Part shown: positions 18,676 to 27,755 of the stretch, one piece after another
Layout: each line of letters begins with the position of its first letter
Numbering within the stretch: position 1 is the stretch's first letter
Source of the DNA: Comamonas terrae
GTDB lineage: Bacteria; Pseudomonadota; Gammaproteobacteria; Burkholderiales; Burkholderiaceae_C
Assembly: GCF_001544075.1 (NCBI RefSeq)
Contig: NZ_BCNT01000004.1
Coordinates: 372,001 to 436,000, forward strand
Length of the DNA: 64,000 nt
Direction: 5' to 3'
Notes under the pieces: generated by a model
Seen by the model: the letters and a program-made list of their open reading frames with translations, nothing else
The model's database searches: none
What the model was told of the DNA's origin: nothing
Translations under genes and position numbers: made by a program

Positions 18676-19905
18676 ATGACCGCTGCAAAACCCCCAACCA
18701 AGCCGCTTCCGCTGGACGGCATCCGCATCCTGGACTTCACGCGCGTGCTGGCCGGGCCCCTGTCCACGGCCTTGCTGGCCGACCTGGGCGCGCAGGTGGT
18801 CAAGGTGGAGCCGCCCCAGGGCGACGACTACCGCGCCATCGGTCCCATGAGGAACGGCCAGAGCGCGCTGTTCACCGTGATGAACCGCAACAAGCAGAGC
18901 CTGGTGCTGGACCTCAAGCATCCGCAGGCCGTGGCCCTGGTGCACGAGCTGGCGCAGCAGGTCGACGTGGTGGTCGAGAACTTCCGTCCCGGCGTGGCCG
19001 AGCGCCTGGGCATCGGGCCCGCGGCGCTGCGCGCGCTCAATCCCCGGCTGGTCTATGTGAGCGTCTCGGGCTTCGGCCAGACCGGCCCGCTGGCCCACCG
19101 GCCCGCCTACGACATCATCGTGCAGGCCATGAGCGGGCTGATGGAGGCCACGGGCGAGCCCCAGGGCGCGCCCACGCTGGTGGGCGAAGCCGTCAGCGAC
19201 GTGGTGGCCGGGCTGTTTGCCTCCTGGGCCACGCTGGCCGCGCTGCTGCAGGCCCGGCGCACGGGGGAGGGTCAGCATGTGGACGTGTCCATGTTCGATA
19301 CCACGCTGAGCTTTCTGGCGACTTCCATGTCGCGCTACCTGTTCACGGGCCAGCCCGCGCGGCGCGTGGGCAACCGCCACCCGCTATCGGCACCGTTCGG
19401 CGTCTACCGCGCGCGCGACGGCCACTTTGCGCTGGCCGTGCTCAACAAGAAGCTGTTCGATGCCACGGTGGCGGCCATGGAATTGCCGCAGCTGGCGGGC
19501 GACCCGCGCTTTGCCACGGACGAAGCCCGCTCGGCCCACGAGCCCGCGCTGCGCGCCGCGCTGGAGGCCTGGGCCATGCAGCACGAGGTGGCCGAAGTCG
19601 TGGCCAGGCTGGAGGCTGCGGGCGTGCCCGTGGCGCCGATCTGGAACATCGCGCAGGCGCTGGAGTCCGCGCAGATCCAGGCGCGCGGCCTGCTGCGCGA
19701 GGTCGAGGACGAACGCCTGCCCGGCCTGCGCCTGCCCACCCAGCCCGTGCACTTCGGCGGCGCGGCTGCCAACCGTGCGCAGCGCGCGCCGGCGCTGGGC
19801 GAGCACACCGAGCTGCTGCTGTCGAGCTGGCTGGACCGCAGCGGCGAAGCCATCGCCGCCTTGCGCGAGGCCGGCGCCCTGGGGTCTGTTGCGGCTACGC
19901 ATTGA
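18676..19905 (+). CDS. CaiB/BaiF class III CoA-transferase
   Basis: A 409-residue enzyme that moves CoA between carboxylic acids through a covalent Asp-linked anhydride. It has the class III N-terminus (ILDFTRVLAGPLSTALLADLGA, VVKVEPPQGDDYR), VENFRPGVAERLGI, SGFGQTGPLAHRPAYD and the predicted catalytic D175 in EAVSDVVAGLFA. It is divergent from the LysR gene and 45 bp upstream of an acyl-CoA dehydrogenase, so the pair should activate an acid and desaturate it at the alpha-beta position. The true substrate is not evident. Confidence 0.9.
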   Translation: MTAAKPPTKPLPLDGIRILDFTRVLAGPLSTALLADLGAQVVKVEPPQGDDYRAIGPMRNGQSALFTVMNRNKQSLVLDLKHPQAVALVHELAQQVDVVVENFRPGVAERLGIGPAALRALNPRLVYVSVSGFGQTGPLAHRPAYDIIVQAMSGLMEATGEPQGAPTLVGEAVSDVVAGLFASWATLAALLQARRTGEGQHVDVSMFDTTLSFLATSMSRYLFTGQPARRVGNRHPLSAPFGVYRARDGHFALAVLNKKLFDATVAAMELPQLAGDPRFATDEARSAHEPALRAALEAWAMQHEVAEVVARLEAAGVPVAPIWNIAQALESAQIQARGLLREVEDERLPGLRLPTQPVHFGGAAANRAQRAPALGEHTELLLSSWLDRSGEAIAALREAGALGSVAATH

Positions 19906-19950
19906 CGATTGACCGGCAAATCCATTTTTTTCACCTTGCGAGCGAACGAT

Positions 19951-21099
19951 ATGAACTTTCCGAGACTGGGCAGCACCGAGGACGACCAGGCCATTGCCGA
20001 TGCCGTGGCGCGTTTTGCCGACGAAACCCTGGCCCCCGTGGCCCGGGCCATGGACGAAGAGGCGTTTTCCGCCACCCGCCATGTGCCGGGCCTCGCGGCG
20101 CTGGGCGTGATGGGCATGAACCTGCCAGAGTCCCTGGGCGGCCCGGGCGTCACGCCCACGGCCATGCTGATGTCGCTGGTGGCCATCTCGCGCGCCTGTG
20201 CGGCCACCTCGTCGATGATCGGCGCCCATTACCTGGGCACGGATGCGGTCCACCTCGGCGGCAGTGCCGAGCAGCAGGCGCAGTGGCTGCCGCGCTGCGC
20301 CAGCGGCGAGTGGCTGGCCGCGTTCGCGCTGACCGAGCCGCGCGGCGGCTCACACCCCGCAGACATGCGCACCCGCGCCGTGCGCGAAGGGGACGAATAC
20401 GTGATCACGGGCGTCAAGCACTTCATCTCCAACGCGGCCGAAGCCGCCTTCATGGTGGTCTTTGCCAAGACCGACATGGACGCCGGCGCGCGCGGCGTCA
20501 GCGCCTTCATCGTGCCGCGCGAGCTGCCGGGCATTCAGGTCTCCTCGCCCGAGAAGCTCATGGGCATACGCGGCGGCCATGCGTTCGAAGTGTCGCTGGA
20601 CGGCGTGCGCGTGCCCGTGGCCAACCGGCTGGGCGCCGAGGGCACGGGCTTCAGGACCGCCATGAAGGTGCTGGACAACAGCCGCCTGGACGTGGCCGCC
20701 ACCGCGCTGGGCATTGCCGAGGCCGCGCTCCAGGCCGCGGTAGCCTGGGCCAACCAGCGCCTGGTCGGCGGCGAGCCCATCGCCACCAAGCAGGCCATTC
20801 AGTTCAAGCTGGCCGAGATGAAGCTGCGCCTGGAGGCGGCCTGGGGCCTGACCATGCAGGCACTGGCCCTGCGCCAGGCCGGCCGGCCCTTCACCCAGCA
20901 GTCGGCCATGGCCAAGCTCTACGCCTCGGAAATGGCGGGCTTCGTGACCGACGAGGCGCTGCAGATCCACGGCGGCTATGGCTACACGCGCGAGATGCCG
21001 CTGGAGCGCTATGTGCGCGATGCGCGCATTCTGCGCATCTACGAGGGCTCGTCCGAGATCCAGCGCACCATCATCGCGCGTTCCGTGCTGGGCGGCTGA
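19951..21099 (+). CDS. acyl-CoA dehydrogenase
   Basis: A 382-residue FAD enzyme that introduces a trans double bond between C2 and C3 of an acyl-CoA. FAD-contact sequence FALTEPRGGSHPADMRTRA, the VKHFISNAA segment, LQIHGGYGYTREMPLER and the catalytic glutamate (about E365, in RIYEGSSEIQRTIIAR) are all present. The ATG at 19951 gives the family length; an upstream in-frame TTG would add 14 atypical residues. It lacks features specific enough to call glutaryl-CoA dehydrogenase. It is co-directional with the CoA-transferase and a downstream GntR gene. Confidence 0.92.
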   Translation: MNFPRLGSTEDDQAIADAVARFADETLAPVARAMDEEAFSATRHVPGLAALGVMGMNLPESLGGPGVTPTAMLMSLVAISRACAATSSMIGAHYLGTDAVHLGGSAEQQAQWLPRCASGEWLAAFALTEPRGGSHPADMRTRAVREGDEYVITGVKHFISNAAEAAFMVVFAKTDMDAGARGVSAFIVPRELPGIQVSSPEKLMGIRGGHAFEVSLDGVRVPVANRLGAEGTGFRTAMKVLDNSRLDVAATALGIAEAALQAAVAWANQRLVGGEPIATKQAIQFKLAEMKLRLEAAWGLTMQALALRQAGRPFTQQSAMAKLYASEMAGFVTDEALQIHGGYGYTREMPLERYVRDARILRIYEGSSEIQRTIIARSVLGG

Positions 21100-21157
21100 T
21101 TCCGGACCCGCAGCCGGGGGGAGGGCAGGCGGTGCATTTGCTGGTGTAATCGATGGC

Positions 21158-21886
21158 ATGGAAAAACGCTCTTCCACTTCGCTGCACGGAAAGATCCTCA
21201 CCGAGATCGAGCAGAACATCCTCAGTGGACGCTGGCCGCCCGGCTACCGCATTCCGTCGGAGATGGAGCTGACCGCGCACTACCAGTGCTCGCGCATGAC
21301 GGTCAACAAGGTCCTGACCCAGCTGGCGCAGGCCGGGCTGCTGGAGCGCCGGCGCAAGGCCGGCAGCTTCGTGACCCAGCCGCACACCAGCTCGGCCGTG
21401 CTGGACATTCCCGACATCCGCCAGGTGGTGCTGGGCATGGGCAAGGAATACGGCAGCCGGCTGCTGAGCCGCAAGCAGCGCCGCAGCACGCGCGACGACA
21501 TGCAAGCCATGCGCATGGACAAGGCAGGCCCCGTGGTGCACGCGGTCTGCCTGCACATGGCGGGCGCGCGGCCCTTCTGCCTGGAGGACCGGCTGATCAA
21601 CCTGGAGTCCGTGCCCGACGCGGGCCGGGAAATGTTCACCGAGCAGAGCCCGAGCTCATGGATGGTCAGCCATGTGCCCTGGAGCTCGGCCGAGCACCGC
21701 ATCCGCGCCGAGGCCGCCGGCGAGGACAACGCGCAGCTGCTGCAGGTGGCGCCGGGCTTTCCCTGCCTGGTGATAGACCGCCGCACCTGGGCGGGGCGCC
21801 TGCCGATCACCTTTGTGCGCATGACCTATCCGGCCGACCTGTACGAGCTGGTTGCGCATTTCTCGCCGTCCACCATCGCCGCCTAG
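21158..21886 (+). CDS. third HutC/FadR-type GntR regulator, downstream of the acyl-CoA dehydrogenase
   Basis: A 242-residue GntR protein: winged helix IPSEMELTAHYQCSRMTVNKV with the GSFV turn, then a UTRA-type domain containing CLEDRLINLESVP and ending RLPITFVRMTYPADLYEL. The UTRA pattern (LEDR, WSSAEHRIRAEAA, CLVIDRRTW) places it with the HutC subfamily, but it is the most divergent of the three in the window. It starts 58 bp after the dehydrogenase stop and probably regulates that unit or responds to a related effector. Confidence 0.88.
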   Translation: MEKRSSTSLHGKILTEIEQNILSGRWPPGYRIPSEMELTAHYQCSRMTVNKVLTQLAQAGLLERRRKAGSFVTQPHTSSAVLDIPDIRQVVLGMGKEYGSRLLSRKQRRSTRDDMQAMRMDKAGPVVHAVCLHMAGARPFCLEDRLINLESVPDAGREMFTEQSPSSWMVSHVPWSSAEHRIRAEAAGEDNAQLLQVAPGFPCLVIDRRTWAGRLPITFVRMTYPADLYELVAHFSPSTIAA

Positions 21887-22052
21887 CCCTGCCCCTGGCG
21901 CCGCCGGCGGCGAGCGGCATATCCCGGCGCGCCGCAGATGCATGGGGACGGGCGCACAATATGGCCCTCCGAATGGCGCATGCCCGTCCCTGCGGCGGCA
22001 CTCCGTTGCGCTGAGATATACAAGAAATCGGCCTCCAACCCTTGTGTGGAGA

Positions 22053-22070
22053 GCGCAATAAGCTATCAAA
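22053..22070 (-). repeat. copy of the short TGATAGCTGC repeat, upstream of recQ
   Basis: Read on the minus strand it is TTTGATAGCTTATTGCGC, matching the dispersed consensus TTTGATAGCTGCnnGCGC in the outer positions. It lies in the 199-bp gap before recQ, which otherwise shows only GC-rich sequence. Confidence 0.5.
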
Positions 22071-22085
22071 TCAAGAGTCATCCCG

Positions 22086-24005
22086 GTGTCCCCTGAGCAA
22101 TCCGTCCTGCAAGCTGTCTTCGGCTACGAGCAATTCCGCGGCCCGCAGCAGGCCATCGTCTCGCATGTGATCGCCGGCGGGGATGCGCTGGTGCTCATGC
22201 CCACGGGCGGCGGCAAGTCGCTGTGCTACCAGGTGCCGGCCATCGTGCGCCAGCAGCAGGGCAAGGGCGTGGCCATCGTGGTGTCGCCGCTGATCGCGCT
22301 CATGCACGACCAGGTGGGCGCGCTGGAGGAGGCCGGCGTCAGCGCCGCCTACCTGAATTCCACGCTCAGCTACGACGAAACCCAGGACGTGGAGTGGCGC
22401 CTGCAAAGCGGCGACATCACCATGCTTTACGCAGCGCCCGAGCGCCTGAACACGCCGCGTTTCCTGGGCCTGCTCGACGACCTGCACGCCCAGGGCAAGC
22501 TGTCGCTGTTCGCCATCGACGAGGCCCATTGCGTGAGCCAGTGGGGACATGACTTCCGTCCCGAATACCGGGCTCTGACGGTGCTGCACGAGCGCTATGC
22601 GGGCGTGCCGCGCATCGCGCTCACGGCCACGGCCGACGCGCTCACGCGCGCCGACATCATCGAGCGCCTGCACCTGGAGGCCGCGCAGCAGTTCATCAGC
22701 AGTTTCGACCGGCCCAACATCCGCTACCGCATCGTCGAGAAAAAGGACGTCACGAACCAGCTGCTGCGCTTCATCGAGCGCGAGCACGAAGGCGAGGCCG
22801 GCGTGGTCTACTGCCAGTCGCGCAAGCGCGTGGAAGAACTGGCCCAGACGCTGGCGCAGAACGGCATCCATGCCTTGCCCTACCACGCGGGCCTGCCGGT
22901 GGAGATGCGCCAGCAGCACCAGGACCGCTTCCTGCGCGAGGACGGCGTGGTGATGTGCGCCACGATCGCCTTCGGCATGGGCATCAACAAGCCCGACGTG
23001 CGGTTCGTGGCCCATGTGGACATGCCCAAGAACATCGAGGGCTACTACCAGGAGACCGGCCGCGCGGGCCGCGACGGGCTGCCGGCCGAGGCCTGGATGG
23101 CCTACGGCCTGTCCGACGTGGTCAACCAGCGCCGCATGATCGACGAAAGCCCGGCCGAGGAAGGCTTCAAGCAGGTCATGCGCGGCAAGCTCGACGCGCT
23201 GCTGGGCCTGGCCGAAGCCACGGACTGCCGCCGCGTGCGCCTGCTGGCCTATTTCGGCGAGCAATACGGCGCCGGTCCGCAGGACGACGGCCGGCCGCTG
23301 CAGGCCGTGGCCGGGGCACGCAGGCTGCAGTGCGGCAACTGCGACAACTGCCTGGAGCCGCCGGCCCTGTGGGACGGCACGGACGCGGCGCGCAAGCTGC
23401 TGTCCACCATCTACCGCGTGCACGAAACCAGCCGGCTCACCTATGGCGCGGGCCACATCATGGACGTGCTGCGCGGCAAGCTCACCGACAAGGTCGCGCA
23501 GTACGGGCACGACAAGGTCTCGACCTTCGGCCTGGGCAAGGACTATTCGGAGCCCCAGCTGCGCGCCGTCATGCGCCAGCTGCTGGCCACGGGCGCCCTG
23601 GGCCTGCACAAGGTGGTCAGCGAAAACAGCGGCCATGTGTTCGACACGCTGTGCCTGACGCCCGGCTCGCGGGCCGTGCTCAAGGGCGAAGTCACCGTGC
23701 AGCTGCGCGAAGCCGTGGCCGCATCGCGCAGCAAGGCCACGCGCCGTGGCAACCAGCCCAATGCGGCGGCGGCCAACCTGGGGCCCGATGCCCAGGTGCG
23801 CTTCATCAACCTCAAGGCCTGGCGCGCCGAAGTGGCCAAGTCCCACAACCTGCCCGCCTACGTCATCTTCCACGATGCCACGCTGGCCGCGATTGCCGAA
23901 CTCAACCCGCAGTCGCTGCAGGACTTGCAGGGCGTGAGCGGCATGGGGGCCAAGAAGCTCGAGGCCTATGGCGCGGAGGTGCTGAGGGTGGTGGCGCAGG
24001 GGTAA
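22086..24005 (+). CDS. recQ: ATP-dependent DNA helicase RecQ
   Basis: A 3'-5' helicase of 639 residues acting in recombination and fork repair. Motif I MPTGGGKSLCYQVP, motif II AIDEAHCVSQWGHDFRPEY, motif III LTATAD, motif VI YYQETGRAGRDG, the RecQ-Ct zinc cysteines (CRRVRLL with CGNCDNC) and a C-terminal HRDC domain (FINLKAWRAEVAKSHNLPAY to GMGAKKLEAYG) are all in order. The start is GTG at 22086, in the position expected for the family N-terminus. Confidence 0.95.
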   Translation: MSPEQSVLQAVFGYEQFRGPQQAIVSHVIAGGDALVLMPTGGGKSLCYQVPAIVRQQQGKGVAIVVSPLIALMHDQVGALEEAGVSAAYLNSTLSYDETQDVEWRLQSGDITMLYAAPERLNTPRFLGLLDDLHAQGKLSLFAIDEAHCVSQWGHDFRPEYRALTVLHERYAGVPRIALTATADALTRADIIERLHLEAAQQFISSFDRPNIRYRIVEKKDVTNQLLRFIEREHEGEAGVVYCQSRKRVEELAQTLAQNGIHALPYHAGLPVEMRQQHQDRFLREDGVVMCATIAFGMGINKPDVRFVAHVDMPKNIEGYYQETGRAGRDGLPAEAWMAYGLSDVVNQRRMIDESPAEEGFKQVMRGKLDALLGLAEATDCRRVRLLAYFGEQYGAGPQDDGRPLQAVAGARRLQCGNCDNCLEPPALWDGTDAARKLLSTIYRVHETSRLTYGAGHIMDVLRGKLTDKVAQYGHDKVSTFGLGKDYSEPQLRAVMRQLLATGALGLHKVVSENSGHVFDTLCLTPGSRAVLKGEVTVQLREAVAASRSKATRRGNQPNAAAANLGPDAQVRFINLKAWRAEVAKSHNLPAYVIFHDATLAAIAELNPQSLQDLQGVSGMGAKKLEAYGAEVLRVVAQG

Positions 24006-24115
24006 GGGAGGCGGCGCGGCTGCGCCGCCTCCACAATTTGCACACAATTGCTCGACAGGGCGGAAAGATTGCATGGCCACACTGCGCCCGCATACTTTCC
24101 GGAGCCCTTCCTGCT

Positions 24116-25489
24116 GTGATCAATACCGCTCAACTGCTGGCCGACGAGGCCCAATACTGCTCGTTCGGCGACACCGTCCACTACGTCAATCCTCCCAAGA
24201 TCTTCACCGGCTGCGAAGGCAGCTACATGTACGACGACGCGGGCACGCCTTATCTGGACCTGCAGATGTGGTATTCGGCCGTGAACTTCGGCTACAAGAA
24301 TCCGCGCCTGGAAGCCAAGATGATCGAGCAGCTCAAGGAGCTGCCCCAGGTTGCCAGCCAGTACCTGCACCCGACCAAGATCGAGCTGGCCAAGTTCATC
24401 GCCCAGGACGCCGAGAAGAAGTGGGGCCACAAGGGCCGCGTGCACTTCAACGTGGGCGGTGCCCAGGCCATCGAGGATTCGCTCAAGGTCGTGCGCAACG
24501 CCAGCAACGGCAAGAGCCTGATGTTCGCCTTCGAGGGCGGCTACCACGGCCGCACGCTGGGCGCTTCCAGCATCACCTCGAGCTACCGCTACCGCCGCCG
24601 CTTCGGCCACTTCGGCGACCGCGCGCAGTTCATTCCCTTCCCCTATCCGTTCCGCCGCCCCAAGGGCATGACGGCCGAGGAGTATTCGGACCAGATCGTG
24701 CGCGAGTTCGCGCGCAAGTTCGAGAACGAATACCACGCCATCTGGGACCCCAAGACCAACCAGTGCGAATACGCGGCCTTCTACGTGGAGCCCATCCAGG
24801 GCACCGGCGGCTACGTGGTGCCGCCGCCCAACTTCTTCAAGGGCCTGAAGAAGGTACTGGACGACCATGGCATCCTGATGGTGGTCGACGAGATCCAGAT
24901 GGGCTTCTGGCGCACCGGCACGCTGTGGTCGGTGGAGAACTTCGGCGTCAACCCCGACGTGCTGGTCTTCGCCAAGGCGCTGACCAACGGCCTCAACGCC
25001 CTGTCGGGCCTGTGGGCGCGCGAGGAGCTGATCAACCCCACGGTCTTCCCGCCGGGCTCGACCCACTCCACCTTCGCTTCCAACCCGCTGGGCACGGCCC
25101 TGGGCCTGGAAGTCATGAAGATGACCCACGAGATCGACTTCGGCCGCCAGGTGCGCGAATCGGGTGCCTACTTCCTCGAAGGCCTCAAGGAGCTGCAAAA
25201 GCGCCACAAGGAAATCGGCGACGTGGACGGCCTGGGCCTGGCGCTGCGCGCGGAGATCTGCACCGACGACGGCTTCACGCCCAACAAGGCGCTGCTGGAC
25301 AAGATGGTGGACATCGGCCTGGAAGGCGGCCTGGAGTACCAGGGCCAGAAACGCGGCCTGGTGCTGGACGTGGGCGGCTACTACAAGAACGTGATCACCT
25401 TCGCGCCGTCGCTGATGATCACGCGCGCCGAGATCGACGAAGCCATGGTGCTGCTGGACCAGCTGCTGACCAAGGCAAAGCAGGCATAA
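24116..25489 (+). CDS. class III PLP-dependent aminotransferase
   Basis: A 457-residue fold-type I aminotransferase of the acetylornithine/omega-amino acid group. Visible features are NVGGAQAIEDSLKVVRNA, FEGGYHGRTLGASS, VEPIQGTGGYVVPP, VVDEIQMGFWRTG (D258 and Q261, PLP pyridine contact) and the PLP lysine K287 in LVFAKALTNGLNALSG. Translation appears to begin at GTG 24116, with GGAG 11 nt upstream; the open frame extends far upstream through recQ but that part is a shadow. The substrate is unknown. It precedes an acyltransferase, an arginase-like protein and a methyltransferase on the same strand. Confidence 0.87.
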   Translation: MINTAQLLADEAQYCSFGDTVHYVNPPKIFTGCEGSYMYDDAGTPYLDLQMWYSAVNFGYKNPRLEAKMIEQLKELPQVASQYLHPTKIELAKFIAQDAEKKWGHKGRVHFNVGGAQAIEDSLKVVRNASNGKSLMFAFEGGYHGRTLGASSITSSYRYRRRFGHFGDRAQFIPFPYPFRRPKGMTAEEYSDQIVREFARKFENEYHAIWDPKTNQCEYAAFYVEPIQGTGGYVVPPPNFFKGLKKVLDDHGILMVVDEIQMGFWRTGTLWSVENFGVNPDVLVFAKALTNGLNALSGLWAREELINPTVFPPGSTHSTFASNPLGTALGLEVMKMTHEIDFGRQVRESGAYFLEGLKELQKRHKEIGDVDGLGLALRAEICTDDGFTPNKALLDKMVDIGLEGGLEYQGQKRGLVLDVGGYYKNVITFAPSLMITRAEIDEAMVLLDQLLTKAKQA

Positions 25490-25642
25490 CACCCCCTGAG
25501 CGGCTGCGCCTGGGCGGCCCCGCCGCTTCCCCCTCTCTCTTCGGGAGGGGGCATACGGGCAGCCGGCGACGCCCTCGCTGCGGGGCGGCGGGGCCGCCCA
25601 GGCCCTTGCTCGGCATCTCTGGTTTGGGTCGTGCCAGTTTTA
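25490..25642. repeat. copy C of the stop-anchored repeat (after the aminotransferase), with a 17-bp internal inversion
   Basis: CACCCCCTGAGCGGC starts directly after the aminotransferase TAA. This copy is longer than the others because CCTGGGCGGCCCCGCCG (25509-25525) and its perfect inverse (25586-25602) are present inside it. The hairpin CCCTCTC/GAGGGGG, CTTGCTCGGCATCTC and the TTGGGTCGTGCCAGTTTT tail follow. It fills most of the 205-bp gap. Confidence 0.85.
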
Positions 25643-25694
25643 AATACTGCAGTCGTGCGCAGGCATGCCAAGAAACTGAATACGAAAAGGTGCA

Positions 25695-26756
25695 ATGGCG
25701 ACGGAGAATTTCCGCAACCAGCTCGAACCCGCCGGCCTGCTGCGGCAGTTCGCAGACCATCCGCCCGAGGGGTTTGCGCTGCTGCAGGACTGGCCGGCGC
25801 CGGCCTTCACGGCCCCGTTCGACCTGCTGACCACCGCAGATGACGCGCTCAAGGCGCGTCTTTTGTCATTGCCGGGCGGTTCATGGCTCAGCCGCAAGCT
25901 GCGGCTGCCAACCGATTTCGTCGGCACCACGGTCAGCGAGTATGCGCTGCTGCCGCGCGGCCAGGATGCGGCGGCCCAGGCGGCCGCGCTGCGCGAGCAT
26001 GCGGGCCGCAGGCCGCTGACTATCGTCAAGGACCTGCCCCAGGACTCGCCGCTACTGGCTGCCGGGGACAACGACCACGCGCGCGCACTGGCCGATGCGC
26101 TGGCCGGGGCCGGCTTCATCCTGGTCGAGGGGCAGGCCCTGGCCTATGTGCCCATGGACTTTGCCAGCCTGGACGAGTACCTGGCACGGCTGTCCAAGAG
26201 CCGCCGCAGCAATCTGCGGCGCAAGCTCAGGAGCCGCGCGCAGCTGAAGATAGCGCGCATCCCCACGGGCGAGGCCTTTGCCGGCGACGCGCGCGTGGAT
26301 GCGTATTACGCGCTGTTCGAGGCCGTCTACGCGCAAAGCGAGATCCATTTCGACAAGCTCACGCGCGGCTTCTTCGCCGGCCTGCTGCGCGACGCCGGCA
26401 ACGGCGGCATCGTCTTCGAATACCGCGATGCGGCCAGCGATGCGCTGCTGGGCTGGAACCTGTGCTTCGAGCATGGCGGCCGGCTGATCGACAAGTACAT
26501 AGGCCTGTCCTATCCGGGCGCACGCGAGGCCAATCTCTATTTCGTGAGCTGGATGGTCAATCTCGAATACGCGCTCGAGCGCGGCCTCACGCACTATGTG
26601 GCCGGCTGGACCGATCCCGAGGTCAAGGCCCAGCTCGGTGCCCGCTTCACGCTCACGCGGCATGCGGTGTTCATCCGCAATCCGCTGCTGCGCGCGCTGG
26701 GGCGGCGCTTCGCCGGGCATTTCGAGAGCGACAGCCAGTGGAAGGAGCCGGCATGA
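25695..26756 (+). CDS. GNAT/FemAB-like acyltransferase
   Basis: A 353-residue protein with a C-terminal GNAT-fold domain of the FemAB-like or acetyltransferase-6 kind (SLDEYLARLSKSRRSNLRRK near 156-175; IDKYIGLSYPGAREANLYF; LGARFTLTRHAVFIRNPLL). Such proteins transfer aminoacyl or acyl groups, often to cell-envelope or lipid acceptors. The N-terminal 100 residues have no motif I can name. Its stop overlaps the start of the arginase-like gene (ATGA), indicating translational coupling and a shared pathway. Donor and acceptor are unknown. Confidence 0.75.
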   Translation: MATENFRNQLEPAGLLRQFADHPPEGFALLQDWPAPAFTAPFDLLTTADDALKARLLSLPGGSWLSRKLRLPTDFVGTTVSEYALLPRGQDAAAQAAALREHAGRRPLTIVKDLPQDSPLLAAGDNDHARALADALAGAGFILVEGQALAYVPMDFASLDEYLARLSKSRRSNLRRKLRSRAQLKIARIPTGEAFAGDARVDAYYALFEAVYAQSEIHFDKLTRGFFAGLLRDAGNGGIVFEYRDAASDALLGWNLCFEHGGRLIDKYIGLSYPGAREANLYFVSWMVNLEYALERGLTHYVAGWTDPEVKAQLGARFTLTRHAVFIRNPLLRALGRRFAGHFESDSQWKEPA

Positions 26757-27709
26757 CAGGGCAAACGGCGATGCCGGATGTGGAGTTTCTGCCGTCGCAG
26801 CGCCCCGTGGTGCTCGATGTGGACGGTTCGGTGGGCCATCTTCCGGCCGAGCTGCGCCTGCCGCTGGGCCCGTGGCAGGAGGGCGTGCGCTTCGGCTGCG
26901 GCCTGGCGCGCTTTGCGCAGTTCGGCGCCGAGCTCAATGCCGCCCTGCCGCGGCACCATGGCACGGTGTTCATGGGCAGCGGCGACTTCCACCATTTCTC
27001 CTGGCCGCTGATCGAGCGCTGCATCGCGCAGCAGGGCTTTGCGCCGGAGCGGCCGCTGCGCGTGGTGGTGCTGGACAACCATCCGGACAACATGCGCTTC
27101 CCCTGGGGCGTGCATTGCGGCTCCTGGGTGCGGCGCGTGGCCCTGCATCCGGCCGTCTCGCAGGTGCACGTGGCCGGCATCACCTCGGGCGACATCGGCC
27201 GCAAGCATGCCTGGGAGAACTACCTGGCGCCGCTGCGCGCGGGCAAGCTCACCTACTGGAGCTGCGGCGTGGGCACGGGCTGGGCGCGCCGCGTGGGGGC
27301 GGGCAAGGCCTTCCGCAGCTTCGCCAGCGTGGCCGAGCTGGCGCAGGCGCTGGCGCGCCACCTGAACGCCTGGCCGCAGGACACCTATCTGAGCATAGAC
27401 AAGGACGTGTTCGCGCCCGAGGTGGTGCGCACCAACTGGGATCAGGGCCGCATGCTGGAGAGCGAGGCCCGGCGCATCATCGAGGCCCTGCGCGGCCAGA
27501 TCGTGGGCAGCGACGTCACGGGCGATGTCTCGTCCTGGCGCTACACCACCTGGTGGAAGCGCCTGCTGAGCGCCGGCGACGGCCAGGACACCGAGATCGA
27601 CCCGGCCACGCTGGCCGCCTGGCAGGCCGGCCAGCACGCGTTCAACCAGCGGCTGTTCGCGCAGATCGCTGAAGCGGCCGGCACGGCCGCAGACAATGAC
27701 ACGGCCTAG
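26753..27709 (+). CDS. arginase/ureohydrolase-fold protein of unknown substrate
   Basis: A 318-residue protein that keeps the full ureohydrolase metal-site pattern in divergent form: GSGDFHH (75-81, for GGDHS), LDNHPDN (D108, H110, D112, for DAHxD) and SIDKDVF (D216, D218, for SxDxD). The family hydrolyses guanidino or formimino groups at a dimanganese centre. The substrate loop residues of arginase or agmatinase are not evident, so the role is open. It is coupled by an ATGA overlap to the acyltransferase and precedes a CFA-like methyltransferase by 46 bp. Confidence 0.72.
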   Translation: MTGQTAMPDVEFLPSQRPVVLDVDGSVGHLPAELRLPLGPWQEGVRFGCGLARFAQFGAELNAALPRHHGTVFMGSGDFHHFSWPLIERCIAQQGFAPERPLRVVVLDNHPDNMRFPWGVHCGSWVRRVALHPAVSQVHVAGITSGDIGRKHAWENYLAPLRAGKLTYWSCGVGTGWARRVGAGKAFRSFASVAELAQALARHLNAWPQDTYLSIDKDVFAPEVVRTNWDQGRMLESEARRIIEALRGQIVGSDVTGDVSSWRYTTWWKRLLSAGDGQDTEIDPATLAAWQAGQHAFNQRLFAQIAEAAGTAADNDTA

Positions 27710-27755
27710 ACAAGAACAATCCGCGACCCCACTGGCCCATTGAGGAGGAGACACC

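Noticed and set aside
18582..18803. Extended LysR start at 18803
   Set aside because: The extension runs antisense into the CoA-transferase gene and lies outside the LysR fold.
17827..19380. 517-codon minus-strand frame across the CoA-transferase gene and LysR
   Set aside because: It is a shadow of two genes in other frames; the LysR reading frame has all family motifs.
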